Shown piece by piece: positions 1 through 7,813 of a DNA stretch of 64,000 nt. Below the pieces are notes generated by a model. It was not told the origin of the DNA and made no database searches. It worked only from the letters and a program-made list of their open reading frames with translations. The position numbers and the translations under genes are program-made. This DNA is from Lysinibacillus macroides (GTDB taxonomy: Bacteria; Bacillota; Bacilli; Bacillales_A; Planococcaceae), in the NCBI RefSeq assembly GCF_001281525.1, contig NZ_LGCI01000002.1, positions 310,001 to 374,000 of the forward strand. The letters run 5' to 3'. The first letter of the stretch is position 1, and every line of letters begins with the position of its first letter.

Positions 1-128
1 TGAATTTCTTGTTCTTCTTGCTCTTTAATAATTTCTTCTGCCTTAACAACTTGTGCTATTGGGCTCACTACCAACGTAAAAGTTAATACTGAAACAACAA
101 TAGATGCTAAATACTTACTAAACTTCAT
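1..128 (-). CDS. Secreted protein, N-terminal part (cut by window edge)
   Basis: Only the first 42 codons are in the window. They begin with a classic signal peptide: M-K-F-S-K start, a hydrophobic core of about 20 residues (LASIVVSVLTFTLVVSPIAQ) and a likely cleavage after V-K-A, followed by an acidic, Glu-rich stretch. An A/G-rich ribosome site (GGGGGAAATAGGAA on the minus strand) precedes the ATG. The mature domain is outside the window, so no function can be given. It is divergent from a small two-helix membrane protein at 267-452. Confidence 0.7.
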   Translation of the reverse strand, partial: MKFSKYLASIVVSVLTFTLVVSPIAQVVKAEEIIKEQEEQEI

Positions 129-266
129 TTCCTATTTCCCCCTTTTATGTATTTTTTCTTACATGTATAATATTACCGAAAATATAAAGTAAAGTAAACC
201 CTTTTATGTAAATTTATTTCCTGTTATAATGTTTTTAATATAATTTTATTAAAGGATGCGATATAT

Positions 267-452
267 ATTAGAAAATTTATCTTTGCTGTAGTTGGCTTCT
301 TTGGTTTACTGTTAACTTTTGTTGCATATGATTATTTTAAGTTTGACAAAATAAATTTTGGAGCAAACATATCGAAAACCACATTAACTATTTTCTTTAT
401 CTCTTTATATACATGGGCATCAAAAAATAATAAGCAAAAAAAACAAGAATGA
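267..452 (+). CDS. Small two-helix membrane protein (61 aa), possible ATT start
   Basis: This reading frame begins RKFIFAVVGFFGLLLTF, has a second hydrophobic stretch around residues 41-51 (TTLTIFFISLY) and ends in a lysine-rich tail. No ATG, GTG or TTG fits. The ribosome site AAAGGATG at 251-258 sits 8 bases before an ATT codon at 267, so an ATT start is the best guess. The ATG at 256 leads to a different, quickly closed frame. The stop lies a few bases before the left end of the IS3-type element. Function is unknown; a small two-helix protein beside a divergent secreted-protein gene could be an immunity or accessory protein, but this is inference. Confidence 0.4.
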   Translation: MRKFIFAVVGFFGLLLTFVAYDYFKFDKINFGANISKTTLTIFFISLYTWASKNNKQKKQE

Positions 453-531
453 TATTATCCCCTTTAGGTAGACAATGTTAAAAAAACTACAGTACGCTGT
501 AGATAACATTTTACTTTAAGGGGATTTTTCT

Positions 532-849
532 ATGTCGAGAAAAAATAATACGTATTCAAATGAGTTGAAATTAGAAGTAGTACAGGCTTATTTGGCGGGA
601 GAAGAAAGTATGCAAAAGATTGCGGAAAAATACGAGATTCGTCATGTTTCACAAGTAAAGGTATAGGTGAGAAAGTTTAAAGAAGTAGAATCGATTGAAG
701 CGTTTAACCGTCTTCCATCTTCAGGGTCAGGGGCGAAAGGCGTAAAAATCCGTTAAAAAGGCAAACAGATTCACTTCAAGGATATAGAAGAAGAACGTGA
801 CTACTACAAGGCGCAGGTAGACTTAAAAAAGCAGTATCCAAATCTGTAA
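532..849 (+). pseudogene. IS3-family OrfA (HTH protein), nonsense mutations
   Basis: The frame begins MSRKNNTYSNELKLEVVQAY, a typical transposase OrfA helix-turn-helix start. It is interrupted by TAG at 664-666, where a Trp codon would fit (QVKV-stop-VRKFKEV), and again by TAA at 754-756. After that it continues as KGKQIHFKDIEEERDYYKAQ up to a stop near 849. Two in-frame stops with continued homology mark it as dead. Confidence 0.8.
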
Positions 850-857
850 ATGGAGGA

Positions 858-1720
858 ATGCCCACTTATCCAGATCGTTATCAAATAATTGAAGAAATGA
901 AGGACCGTTATCCGATTACATGGCTGGCTGAAATGGCGAAAATCCAACGTTCCGGCTATTATAAGTGGTTGAAAAATGGCAAGGTATCGTTGCGGAAACA
1001 GGATGATATCCTTTTAAAAAAACACATTTTAACGATTCATCAAACAAATAAAATGTATGGCTATCCACGCATAAAATCACTTTACGTGATAAAGGGTTTA
1101 AGGTGAATCACAAAAAAGTGTATCGATTAATGAGCGAATTAGGCATCCAATCCATCATCCGTAAGAAACGTCGCGTGTGGAAAAATCGAGTATCCCGTAC
1201 ATTTGACAATGTGTTAGAACGCCAATTTAAAGACCGTACAGAGAATGAAATATTCGTCACAGACATTACGTATTTACCGACAAAAACAGGCTTTCTCTAT
1301 CTGTCTGCCATTCAAGATTTAGACAACAACGAAATTGTGGCTTGGCAAGTAGGCAAACGGAATGATTTACAGCTGGTGATGGACACATTAAGCGAGTTAA
1401 CGACAAAAAGAAATGTGCATCGAAGCATCATCCACTCGGATCAAGGCTTTCAATACACATCCCTTAACTATCATCAAACAATTGAACACCTCGGTATGAT
1501 TGGCAGCCATTCCCGCAAAGGTAATTGCCACGATAATGCCTGCATTGAATCATTCTTCTCCCACTTTAAAAGCGAATGTTTGTCTCTTTTACAAGATCAT
1601 TCTGAAGAGGAAATGATCCGATCTGTTGAGCAGTATATCTACTTTTATAACTATAAACGCTTCCAAAAACGACTCAACCACCTGACACCGATAGAATATC
1701 GACGTCAGATGGCTGCTTAG
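858..1720 (+). pseudogene. IS3-family OrfB integrase, frameshifted
   Basis: The DDE integrase is split at about 1066-1106. The first piece ends RIKSLYVIKGLR; restoring one base in the A-run near 1070 gives RIKITLRDKGFKVNHKKVY and joins both pieces in one frame. The second piece carries the catalytic triad in the usual settings: D in FVTDITYLPT, D in IIHSDQGFQYTS, and E in CHDNACIESFFSHFK. The C-terminal RRQMAA and the stop overlap the right inverted repeat. A single-base deletion has inactivated it. Confidence 0.85.
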
Positions 1721-1751
1721 TCTTTTTAAAACTGTCTACTTGACAGGGGTA

Positions 1752-2039
1752 AGTCCATCCTAAGCCTTGATATTTTTGGTGTAGTGCAAGTAAACTTAGC
1801 CAAGGCTTTTGATAGCGAGGACTTGACATGCCATAATCCAAAATGGCTATATAGTCTTCATCTTTTTTTACTAAGTATCGCTCAATGTGCCATTCATCTG
1901 CTTCTTTAAATGTTGCTAAAATGTCCTCCTTATCAAGAATCTGTTTATCATAGGCTATTGCATTATATTCCTTATTTGAATTCATAATTTCTTTTTCTAT
2001 CTCTATAAACTTTCTATCATTTTGAATTAATGTCAACAT
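1752..2039 (-). pseudogene. GNAT-like acetyltransferase, C-terminus lost to the IS3 element
   Basis: About 95 codons remain: MLTLIQNDRKFIEIEKEI, then a beta-strand region, and finally SLLALHQKYQGLGWTY. The pattern HQKYQGLGWT resembles the acetyl-CoA-binding R/Q-G-x-G-x-G/A segment of GNAT enzymes. The open frame then runs 26 codons into the inverted repeat and integrase of the IS3-type element. The start ATG at 2039 has a good ribosome site (GGAGAG). The missing half is not on the far side of the element, so the gene was truncated, not simply interrupted. Family assignment is moderate because the diagnostic motif is cut. Confidence 0.6.
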
Positions 2040-2166
2040 ATCCAGCTCTCCTATACTTGTAATTTATTGTCACCAACCTACACTATTAATTTTATAATAG
2101 AACATGCACAATAAAAATTAACGGAAAAATCCCGCTGAATTCCTAAAAAATTCACCTATTCTATTA

Positions 2167-2313
2167 TCAATACTGTTTTTTTAACCATTCAATAGCTACT
2201 TTAGCATGTAAAGCAGCCCCATATTTAAAGATATCCTCATGTTGCTCCATACGAGGATTGTGAACAACGAATCCATTCCAGATAAACCTACTTATTTCCT
2301 CCGTATTATGGCT
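2167..2313 (-). pseudogene. C-terminal gene remnant, peptidase/amidohydrolase-like
   Basis: An open stretch of 48 codons without a start follows a TAG at 2314-2316. It reads ...HNTEEISRFIWNGFVVHNPR, then KYGAALHAKVAIEWLKKQY and a stop. The last part looks like the C-terminal helix of M20-type amidohydrolases or related enzymes, but I cannot name the family firmly. There is no intact upstream part, so this is a decayed gene end. Confidence 0.35.
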
Positions 2314-2428
2314 CTAGGTAAGCAATATTAGAATGGCTTTATAAATATTCATTTTTTCTTTCCCCTCTTTCCTTGTATAATTCCCTTTCTTTTTGCCCAT
2401 ATATGGAGTAACAAGGGAGGTTATGCTA

Positions 2429-2884
2429 TTGAAAAAATTCATGTATTTATTACTTGCTATCTCATTATTGCTAACAGCTTGTGGAAAAAAGGGAGAGCCA
2501 ACGGAGGTAGCTGTCGATGAAAACACTTCTGTTGAAGATATTGTTGGTGCGATTGTGAAAAATAAATTTTCTGTGGAAGAATCTAAAGGTATTGTGACGA
2601 TCTCTATTCAGGATACGGACGTAACTGAGGGCTCAAAAAGTCAAATGCTAAAGGATTCAGCTAAAATTTTTGCGGAATTATCAAAGCTTAAAAGTGTTAA
2701 GACACCAGCCATTACTTGGTATGCCCCACTGACTGAACCTGATGGTGATCAAACAATGACAGAGCTATTAAATATTTATTTTAGCGAAGAGGACTATAAC
2801 AGAGTGGATTGGGCCAACTATTCACAGATTAATGTCGAAACCGCAGCAACTCATTATCATGAAGATGAGGCTTTAGAGGATTAA
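2429..2884 (+). CDS. Small lipoprotein (151 aa), unknown function
   Basis: The N-terminus is a lipoprotein signal peptide: MKKFMYLLLAISLLLTACGK, with lipobox L-T-A-C, so the mature protein is anchored to the outer face of the membrane. The start is chosen as TTG 2429 because the GGGAGG site at 2415-2420 is 8 bases from it but only 2 bases from the ATG at 2423. The mature part (about 130 residues) has repeated T/V-rich strands (GIVTISIQDTDVTEG) and an acidic C-terminus; I do not recognise a domain. It is monocistronic and followed by a strong terminator. Confidence 0.75.
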   Translation: MKKFMYLLLAISLLLTACGKKGEPTEVAVDENTSVEDIVGAIVKNKFSVEESKGIVTISIQDTDVTEGSKSQMLKDSAKIFAELSKLKSVKTPAITWYAPLTEPDGDQTMTELLNIYFSEEDYNRVDWANYSQINVETAATHYHEDEALED

Positions 2885-2890
2885 TGACTA

Positions 2891-2927
2891 AAAAAGATGA
2901 GGCTTGCTAGATGAGCCTCATCTTTTT
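2891..2927. terminator. Bidirectional terminator
   Basis: A 14-bp perfect stem (AAAAAGATGAGGCT with AGCCTCATCTTTTT) and a 9-base loop. It has T-runs on both strands and lies between the converging lipoprotein and CoA-transferase genes. Confidence 0.85.
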
Positions 2928-2931
2928 CCTA

Positions 2932-3570
2932 TTACTGGGCTAAAGCTACATTAAACGAAGCTGCTGTCTTCTTTTTAACTTCCTCTAACGTAACACCCTC
3001 AGCTAGCTCGATAAGCTGCATACCCTTTTCTGTGAAATCAAATACAGCTAGGTCTGTAATTAAACGATGAACAACACCTTTACCTGTTAATGGTAGCTCA
3101 CATTGCTTTTTAATTTTCGATTCGCCATTTTTATTCACGTGCTCCATCACAACAATAACCCTTTTAGCACCCACGACAAGGTCCATGGCACCGCCCATTC
3201 CTTTAACCATTTTCCCTGGAATCATCCAATTTGCAAGGTCACCTGCTTCAGATACCTCCATCCCGCCTAAAATAGCAAGATCAATATGACCACCACGAAT
3301 CATAGCGAAGGACTCAGCACTATCAAAAAATGAGGCTCCTGGCACTACCGTTACGGTTTCCTTCCCTGCATTAATTAAATCTGGGTCTACTATATCCTCC
3401 GTTGGGTAAGGGCCAATACCAAGTAGTCCATTTTCAGATTGTAAAAGCACATTGTAGTTAGCTGGAATAGCATTGGCTACAAGGGTTGGGATACCAATAC
3501 CTAAATTGACATTCATACCGCTTTTTATTTCCTTCACTGCTCTCGTCACAATTTTTTGTCTTGTATCCAT
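2932..3570 (-). CDS. scoB: 3-oxoacid CoA-transferase, subunit B
   Basis: Subunit B of a heteromeric family I CoA-transferase, which moves CoA between succinyl-CoA (or acetyl-CoA) and a short-chain or 3-keto acid such as acetoacetate. The 212-residue length is typical. The catalytic glutamate is in the S-E-N-G motif at residue 46 ([14 protein letters not shown]), and the family's GIGIPT motif is near residue 24. It overlaps subunit A by one base, so the two are translated together and form the cytoplasmic heterotetramer. The pair sits beside a LysR regulator and an AtoE transporter, which points to uptake and activation of short-chain acids. A second pair lies at 23741-25079. Substrate is inferred, not shown. 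Confidence 0.9.
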   Translation of the reverse strand: MDTRQKIVTRAVKEIKSGMNVNLGIGIPTLVANAIPANYNVLLQSENGLLGIGPYPTEDIVDPDLINAGKETVTVVPGASFFDSAESFAMIRGGHIDLAILGGMEVSEAGDLANWMIPGKMVKGMGGAMDLVVGAKRVIVVMEHVNKNGESKIKKQCELPLTGKGVVHRLITDLAVFDFTEKGMQLIELAEGVTLEEVKKKTAASFNVALAQ

Positions 3571-4277
3571 TACGCTTCCCCCTTTGTCACCGTTAAACGC
3601 TCAATACGCTTGTCGTAATGCTCTCCTACTAATACACGCTGTACAAAAACGCCTGGTGTATGAATATGGTCTGGATCTAGCTCGCCTACCTCTACAATTT
3701 CCTCCACCTCTGCAATCGTAATTTTTCCAGACATTGCAGCTAATGGATTAAAGTTACGTGATGTTTTTCTATATACTAAATTTCCTAGCTTATCTGCCTT
3801 CCATGCTTTTACAAGTGCAAAATCGGCGACAATTCCCTCTTCTAAAATATATTCCTTCCCATCAAACACCTTTATTTCTTTGCCTTCAGCAATCGGTGTG
3901 CCAACGCCAGTAGCTGTATAGAAGCCTGGAATTCCTGCACCACCTGCTCGAAGACGTTCGGCCAGTGTGCCCTGAGGTGTTAATTCTACCTCTAGTTCAC
4001 CACTTAAAAATTGCTGCTCGAAAATTTTATTTTCACCAACATAGGATGCCACCATTTTTTTTATTTGCTTATTTGCTAGTAGTAGCCCTAAGCCCCAGTC
4101 ATCTACTCCACAGTTATTGCTAACCACAGTTAAATCCTTTGTGCCCTGCTGTACAAGCGCTGCAATAGACTTTTCTGGTATCCCACAAAGTCCAAAGCCT
4201 CCTACCGCTAATGTATCGCCATTCTTAATATCTGCCACAGCTTCCTGAAACGAACTCCATACTTTCCCATCCACCAT
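3570..4277 (-). CDS. scoA: 3-oxoacid CoA-transferase, subunit A
   Basis: Subunit A (235 aa) of the same family I CoA-transferase. It contains the family features [19 protein letters not shown] (residues 19-37), which forms the CoA-binding glycine loop, VVSNNCG (residues 51-57), and [16 protein letters not shown] (around 111-126). It is first in the scoAB transcript and its TAA/ATG region overlaps scoB. Upstream, between it and the LysR gene, is a dyad (4365-4383) that could be the LysR operator. The likely role is activation of acetoacetate or a similar acid using succinyl-CoA. Confidence 0.9.
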   Translation of the reverse strand: MVDGKVWSSFQEAVADIKNGDTLAVGGFGLCGIPEKSIAALVQQGTKDLTVVSNNCGVDDWGLGLLLANKQIKKMVASYVGENKIFEQQFLSGELEVELTPQGTLAERLRAGGAGIPGFYTATGVGTPIAEGKEIKVFDGKEYILEEGIVADFALVKAWKADKLGNLVYRKTSRNFNPLAAMSGKITIAEVEEIVEVGELDPDHIHTPGVFVQRVLVGEHYDKRIERLTVTKGEA

Positions 4278-4364
4278 TTCAAAGCCCCCTAAAATTGCTC
4301 GTTTATTAAGAAAAATTCTACCTCATTACGAATTTATAAGTAAAGGAATTAATTTGAATACCAT

Positions 4365-4383
4365 TTATTCCTAAAAAGAATAA
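4365..4383. promoter_or_regulatory. Candidate LysR operator dyad
   Basis: Inverted repeat TTATTC-N7-GAATAA just upstream of scoA and overlapping the end of the LysR gene. The half-site TTATTCTA recurs at 5284 and 5452 in the LysR/AtoE intergenic region, as expected if one regulator binds all three. It could also be a weak terminator of the LysR gene. Confidence 0.3.
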
Positions 4384-4384
4384 A

Positions 4385-5269
4385 TTAATTTTCTCCCTTC
4401 ATACATATCATTTGGAGGAGCTGCTTTAAAGCATAGGATTGATAGGTATTTTTTTTCGTAATAATGCCTAGACGCCAAGGCATATTAAAATTATCAAGTG
4501 GAATAATTTTCACATTGTTATTTGTTTGCTTGGCTGCAATAGAATATGGGAGCAGCGTTATCCCTAAATTGGAGGATACAAGTTCTACAATTAAATCCCA
4601 TTGTGAGCTTTTATAGCCTACTACTGGTGTAAATCCAACATTTTTACACGATTTAATGACATAATCATGTAACGTGAATTCCTCTGCAAAAAGAATAAAT
4701 GTTTCATCTTTTAATTGTTGTAGTTGAATAGAATCTTGCTGTGCTAGTGGATGAGATTCATTGATAAAAACAAAAAACTGATCCTCCACAAAGGGCTGAA
4801 TTGAGAACTTCCTTTCATCTGTGGGCAATACAACAATTCCCATATCGACTTCGCCATTTTCTACAAGCGAGCCAACCATTTTAGCTCCACGCTCAACAAG
4901 CTCTAAATGGACATTTGGATATTGTTGATGAAATCTTCTAGCGATTTCCGGAAAAAATAAAGTCCCAATTAAAGGTGGAATCCCTAGCTTGATGGAGCCT
5001 GTTTTAATATTTAATAAATCATCCAATAAAATATGTAAATCTTGCACAGATCGTATGATTTTTTGCCCCTGCTTAAACACAATTTTACCTGCATCTGTTA
5101 GTTCTATATGACGTGTAGACCTGTTTAATAGCTCAACATGTAATGTGTCCTCTAATTTTTTTATACTTTTGCTTAATGAGGGCTGGGATACAAATGATTC
5201 ATTTGCAGCCTTTGTAAAGCTCCCATGTTCAACCACCGCCATAAATGCTCTTAAATCTCGTAATTCCAT
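4385..5269 (-). CDS. LysR-family transcriptional regulator
   Basis: A 294-residue LysR protein: an N-terminal winged helix (LRDLRAFMAVVEHGSFTKAA, with the recognition helix around SQPSLSKSIKKLE) and a C-terminal periplasmic-binding-like effector domain starting near residue 90 (GSIKLGIPPLIG). The overall pattern is closest to the CynR/CidR-like subgroup. It lies between scoAB (same strand, downstream) and the divergent AtoE-type transporter gene, the usual layout for a LysR activator of the neighbouring genes. The inducer is probably a short-chain acid or its CoA-pathway product; this is inference from position. Confidence 0.88.
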   Translation of the reverse strand: MELRDLRAFMAVVEHGSFTKAANESFVSQPSLSKSIKKLEDTLHVELLNRSTRHIELTDAGKIVFKQGQKIIRSVQDLHILLDDLLNIKTGSIKLGIPPLIGTLFFPEIARRFHQQYPNVHLELVERGAKMVGSLVENGEVDMGIVVLPTDERKFSIQPFVEDQFFVFINESHPLAQQDSIQLQQLKDETFILFAEEFTLHDYVIKSCKNVGFTPVVGYKSSQWDLIVELVSSNLGITLLPYSIAAKQTNNNVKIIPLDNFNMPWRLGIITKKNTYQSYALKQLLQMICMKGEN

Positions 5270-5568
5270 ATAACTCTCCCTACTTATTCTAATTTGTTAT
5301 AAAAAGTATGCAAAATGTATTCATAAGTAATAACTTCTCTTCTTTCATTTTTAGCCTTGAAATAATAGCGATGAATATAGTAATGACAAGGCTTTGTTAT
5401 TTATTATAACAATATTTGTTCATATAAAATTCAAAATAATCAACAAACAGCTTATTCTATTTTAAGTTCTATCTGCTGTCCTTTGTTCCATTTTTCTCTT
5501 TATTTAGCCATTTTTCTATGCAATATTATCAATAGGAGATGGTAGGAAAAAGAAAGGGGATTTAGATT
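5270..5568. promoter_or_regulatory. LysR / AtoE divergent control region
   Basis: A 299-base AT-rich gap between divergent genes. It must hold both promoters. Copies of TTATTCTA occur at 5284 and 5452 and resemble the dyad before scoA; no single promoter stands out clearly. Confidence 0.4.
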
Positions 5569-6882
5569 ATGAAAACTTTAACAAGAATTTCAAATGCTAT
5601 TATGGAAAAATATTTACCTGACCCATACATATTTGTCACTATACTCACAGTATTAGTGTTACTATTAGGGGTTACTTTAACGGATTCTTCTCCACTTGAT
5701 ATGGTGACATATTGGGGAGATGGCTTCTGGGGGCTATTATCCTTTACAATGCAAATGGTCATTGTCTTGGCGGCAGGTCATATTTTAGCAAATAGCCCTG
5801 TTTTTAAAAGCGCTTTATCAACGTTGGCAAGTAAAATAAAAACACCAGGTATGGCTATTATTATTGTGACCTTTGTTTCACTAATTGCATGCTGGATTAA
5901 CTGGGGATTTGGACTTGTAATCGGCGCTCTCTTTGCAAAGGAAATTGCTCGTTATGTTAAAAAGGTGGACTATCGTCTATTAATAGCAAGTGCATACTCA
6001 GGTTTTGTGATTTGGCATGGCGGTCTAGCTGGCTCTGTTCCACTATCTATTGCAACAGAAGGACACCCATTTGCAGATATTATGGGTGTAGTGCCTACAA
6101 ATATAACGCTTTTTTCAACATATAACTTATTTATTGTCATTGTTATTGTCTTAACTTTACCTTTCTTTAATCGCTGGATGATGCCAAAGGAAAAAGATGT
6201 GGTGGAAGTTGATCCTGTCCTGCTAGTGGAAGACAAAACAGAGCTGCCAAAGCCTGAAAATAATTTTGCGAGTCGTTCCGAGCGAAGCTATATTTTAACG
6301 ATTTTAGTTGGCTTAATTGGACTGGTTTATTTATTCCATCATTTTATAACAAAAGGCTTTGTGCTCGATTTAAATGTTGTTAATACAATCTTTATTATAT
6401 TAGGTATTATTTTCCATGGTACACCACAACGTTTTCTTGCTGCTGCACAGGATGCTATTAAAACAACAACAGGGATTGTCTTTCAGTTTCCGTTTTATGC
6501 AGGAATTATGGGAATGATGACCGCTTCTGGATTAGCTGCTGTATTTTCAGAGTGGTTTGTAAATATTTCAAATGAAAATACGTTTTACTTGTTTTCTTTC
6601 TATGCAGCAGGGCTTGTTAATTTCTTTGTACCTTCTGGCGGTGGACAATGGGCTGTGCAAGCACCTATTATGCTTGATGCTGCTACATCGCTTGGCGCAG
6701 ATTATGCAAAAACGGCGATGGCAATTGCATGGGGGGATGCGTGGACAAATATGATCCAGCCATTCTGGGCATTACCAGCTCTTGCTATTGCTGGCTTAAA
6801 AGCGAAGGATATTATGGGCTTCTGTTTATTTATTTTAATCTTTACAGGAATTATTATTAGCCTTGGTCTTCTATTCTTCTAA
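5569..6882 (+). CDS. Short-chain fatty acid transporter, AtoE family
   Basis: A 437-residue integral membrane protein of the AtoE/TIGR00366 family, which imports short-chain fatty acids such as acetoacetate or butyrate. It has about 12 hydrophobic segments. Family signatures are the start EKYLPDPYIFVTILT, NWGFGLVIGALFAKEIAR (residues 111-128), FQFPFYAGIMGMM (around 306), and FVPSGGGQWAVQAPI (around 346). The start has a good AAAGGGG site. It is divergent from the LysR gene and closed by a terminator, so it is a single-gene unit likely co-regulated with scoAB. A paralogue with the same signatures is at 20746-22077. Confidence 0.9.
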   Translation: MKTLTRISNAIMEKYLPDPYIFVTILTVLVLLLGVTLTDSSPLDMVTYWGDGFWGLLSFTMQMVIVLAAGHILANSPVFKSALSTLASKIKTPGMAIIIVTFVSLIACWINWGFGLVIGALFAKEIARYVKKVDYRLLIASAYSGFVIWHGGLAGSVPLSIATEGHPFADIMGVVPTNITLFSTYNLFIVIVIVLTLPFFNRWMMPKEKDVVEVDPVLLVEDKTELPKPENNFASRSERSYILTILVGLIGLVYLFHHFITKGFVLDLNVVNTIFIILGIIFHGTPQRFLAAAQDAIKTTTGIVFQFPFYAGIMGMMTASGLAAVFSEWFVNISNENTFYLFSFYAAGLVNFFVPSGGGQWAVQAPIMLDAATSLGADYAKTAMAIAWGDAWTNMIQPFWALPALAIAGLKAKDIMGFCLFILIFTGIIISLGLLFF

Positions 6883-6885
6883 TTG

Positions 6886-6930
6886 ACCTTCACGAACGTA
6901 CAGCTATCTGTATTTTCGTGAAGGTTTTTA
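6886..6930 (+). terminator. Terminator after the AtoE-type gene
   Basis: An 11-bp stem ACCTTCACGAA / TTCGTGAAGGT followed by TTTTA. Confidence 0.8.
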
Positions 6931-6981
6931 TTGTAATTCCCTCCTCCTCTACCCCCTTTTTCAAAATTTCGACTTTCCTCC

Positions 6982-7012
6982 TTGCTTCTCACGTTACGTT
7001 AGCTTTTACAAT
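6982..7012 (+). promoter_or_regulatory. MerR-type promoter with 19-bp spacer
   Basis: TTGCTT (6982-6987) and TACAAT (7007-7012) are separated by 19 bases, the stretched spacing typical of MerR-activated promoters. A small palindrome ACGTTACGT lies inside the spacer. It is just upstream of the merR-type gene, so autoregulation of the regulator-transporter operon is likely. Confidence 0.5.
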
Positions 7013-7042
7013 GGAGCTAATAAAGTTCAAGGAGGTCATAGA

Positions 7043-7813
7043 ATGTCCATACAATATTCGATTGGGGAGTTTGCTAAAAAAGCGGGGATTACGATTCGAG
7101 CATTGCGCTATTACGATGAAATAAATTTATTAAAGCCATCCTATATAACGCCAACTGGCAGACGCTTTTATACAGAGGACAATATTATGCAGTTACAAAA
7201 AATTGTATCTCTTAAATTTTTAGGCTACCCATTGGAAAAAATTCACGAGCTGATTCATTTACAAAATTGGGATTTACAGGAGTCGTTAGAATTCCAAAGG
7301 CAGGAGATGATACAAAAAAGAGAGCATCTAAATCGGGTTATTCGTGCATTAGATCATGCGTTATTTATGATGGAGGAGCAAAATACGATAGACGCAAATA
7401 TATTTATGGCCCTTATTCACAATATTCATAAGGAAGAAGAACAAAAGGAATGGTTCACAAACTATTTTCCGAAAGAGGCCGTTGAAAAAATATTTGATCT
7501 ACCTGAAGAAAAATATATGAAGTTGAACAATGAAATAGCCTCTCTTTTTAGTGAGCTAAAAGCAGCTTATGGGCAGGATTCGGAAAGCCCATATGTTCAA
7601 GCATTGCTAAAGCAATACTTCGATTTAGCCTTGATTATTTACCCTGAGACTTTTGAGCTTATGGAGAATCTTGAAAACCAAGAGATTGAATCGATTGAGG
7701 ATGAAGATATGCAACTTTTTCCCTCTCCCTTTTCACCGGAGGAAGAAAAATGGCTAGTCCAAGCCCTACAATACTATTGGGATAAGAGGAGGCATTCAAA
7801 TGAACCAAGCTAA
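7043..7813 (+). CDS. MerR-family regulator with TipAS-like drug-sensing domain
   Basis: A 256-residue protein. The N-terminus is a MerR winged helix (YSIGEFAKKAGITIRALRYY, then DEINLLKPS), followed by a long dimerisation coiled coil (residues about 80-115). The C-terminal 130 residues resemble the TipAS antibiotic-binding domain (EEEQKEWFTNYFPKEAVEKI and later aromatic/acidic helices). The ribosome site AAGGAGGT is strong. It overlaps the start of the next gene, an exporter of the multidrug ABC type, by 14 bases. The likely job is to sense a drug-like ligand and switch on the exporter through the 19-bp-spacer promoter upstream. Confidence 0.85.
   Translation: MSIQYSIGEFAKKAGITIRALRYYDEINLLKPSYITPTGRRFYTEDNIMQLQKIVSLKFLGYPLEKIHELIHLQNWDLQESLEFQRQEMIQKREHLNRVIRALDHALFMMEEQNTIDANIFMALIHNIHKEEEQKEWFTNYFPKEAVEKIFDLPEEKYMKLNNEIASLFSELKAAYGQDSESPYVQALLKQYFDLALIIYPETFELMENLENQEIESIEDEDMQLFPSPFSPEEEKWLVQALQYYWDKRRHSNEPS

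Larger units (their letters stand above)
456..1751 (+). mobile_element. Decayed IS3-family element (IS150-like)
   Basis: Terminal inverted repeats match at about 14 of 19 positions: TATCCCCTTTAGGTAGACA at the left and TACCCCTGTCAAGTAGACA read inward from the right. Inside are the two overlapping frames typical of IS3 elements: an HTH-bearing OrfA and a DDE integrase OrfB. Both are broken (see the pseudogene entries), so this copy cannot make a functional transposase. No short target duplication is visible next to the ends (GATAT on the left, AGTCC on the right), which suggests that neighbouring DNA was deleted or rearranged after insertion. The right end cuts a GNAT gene at 1752-2039. Confidence 0.8.
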
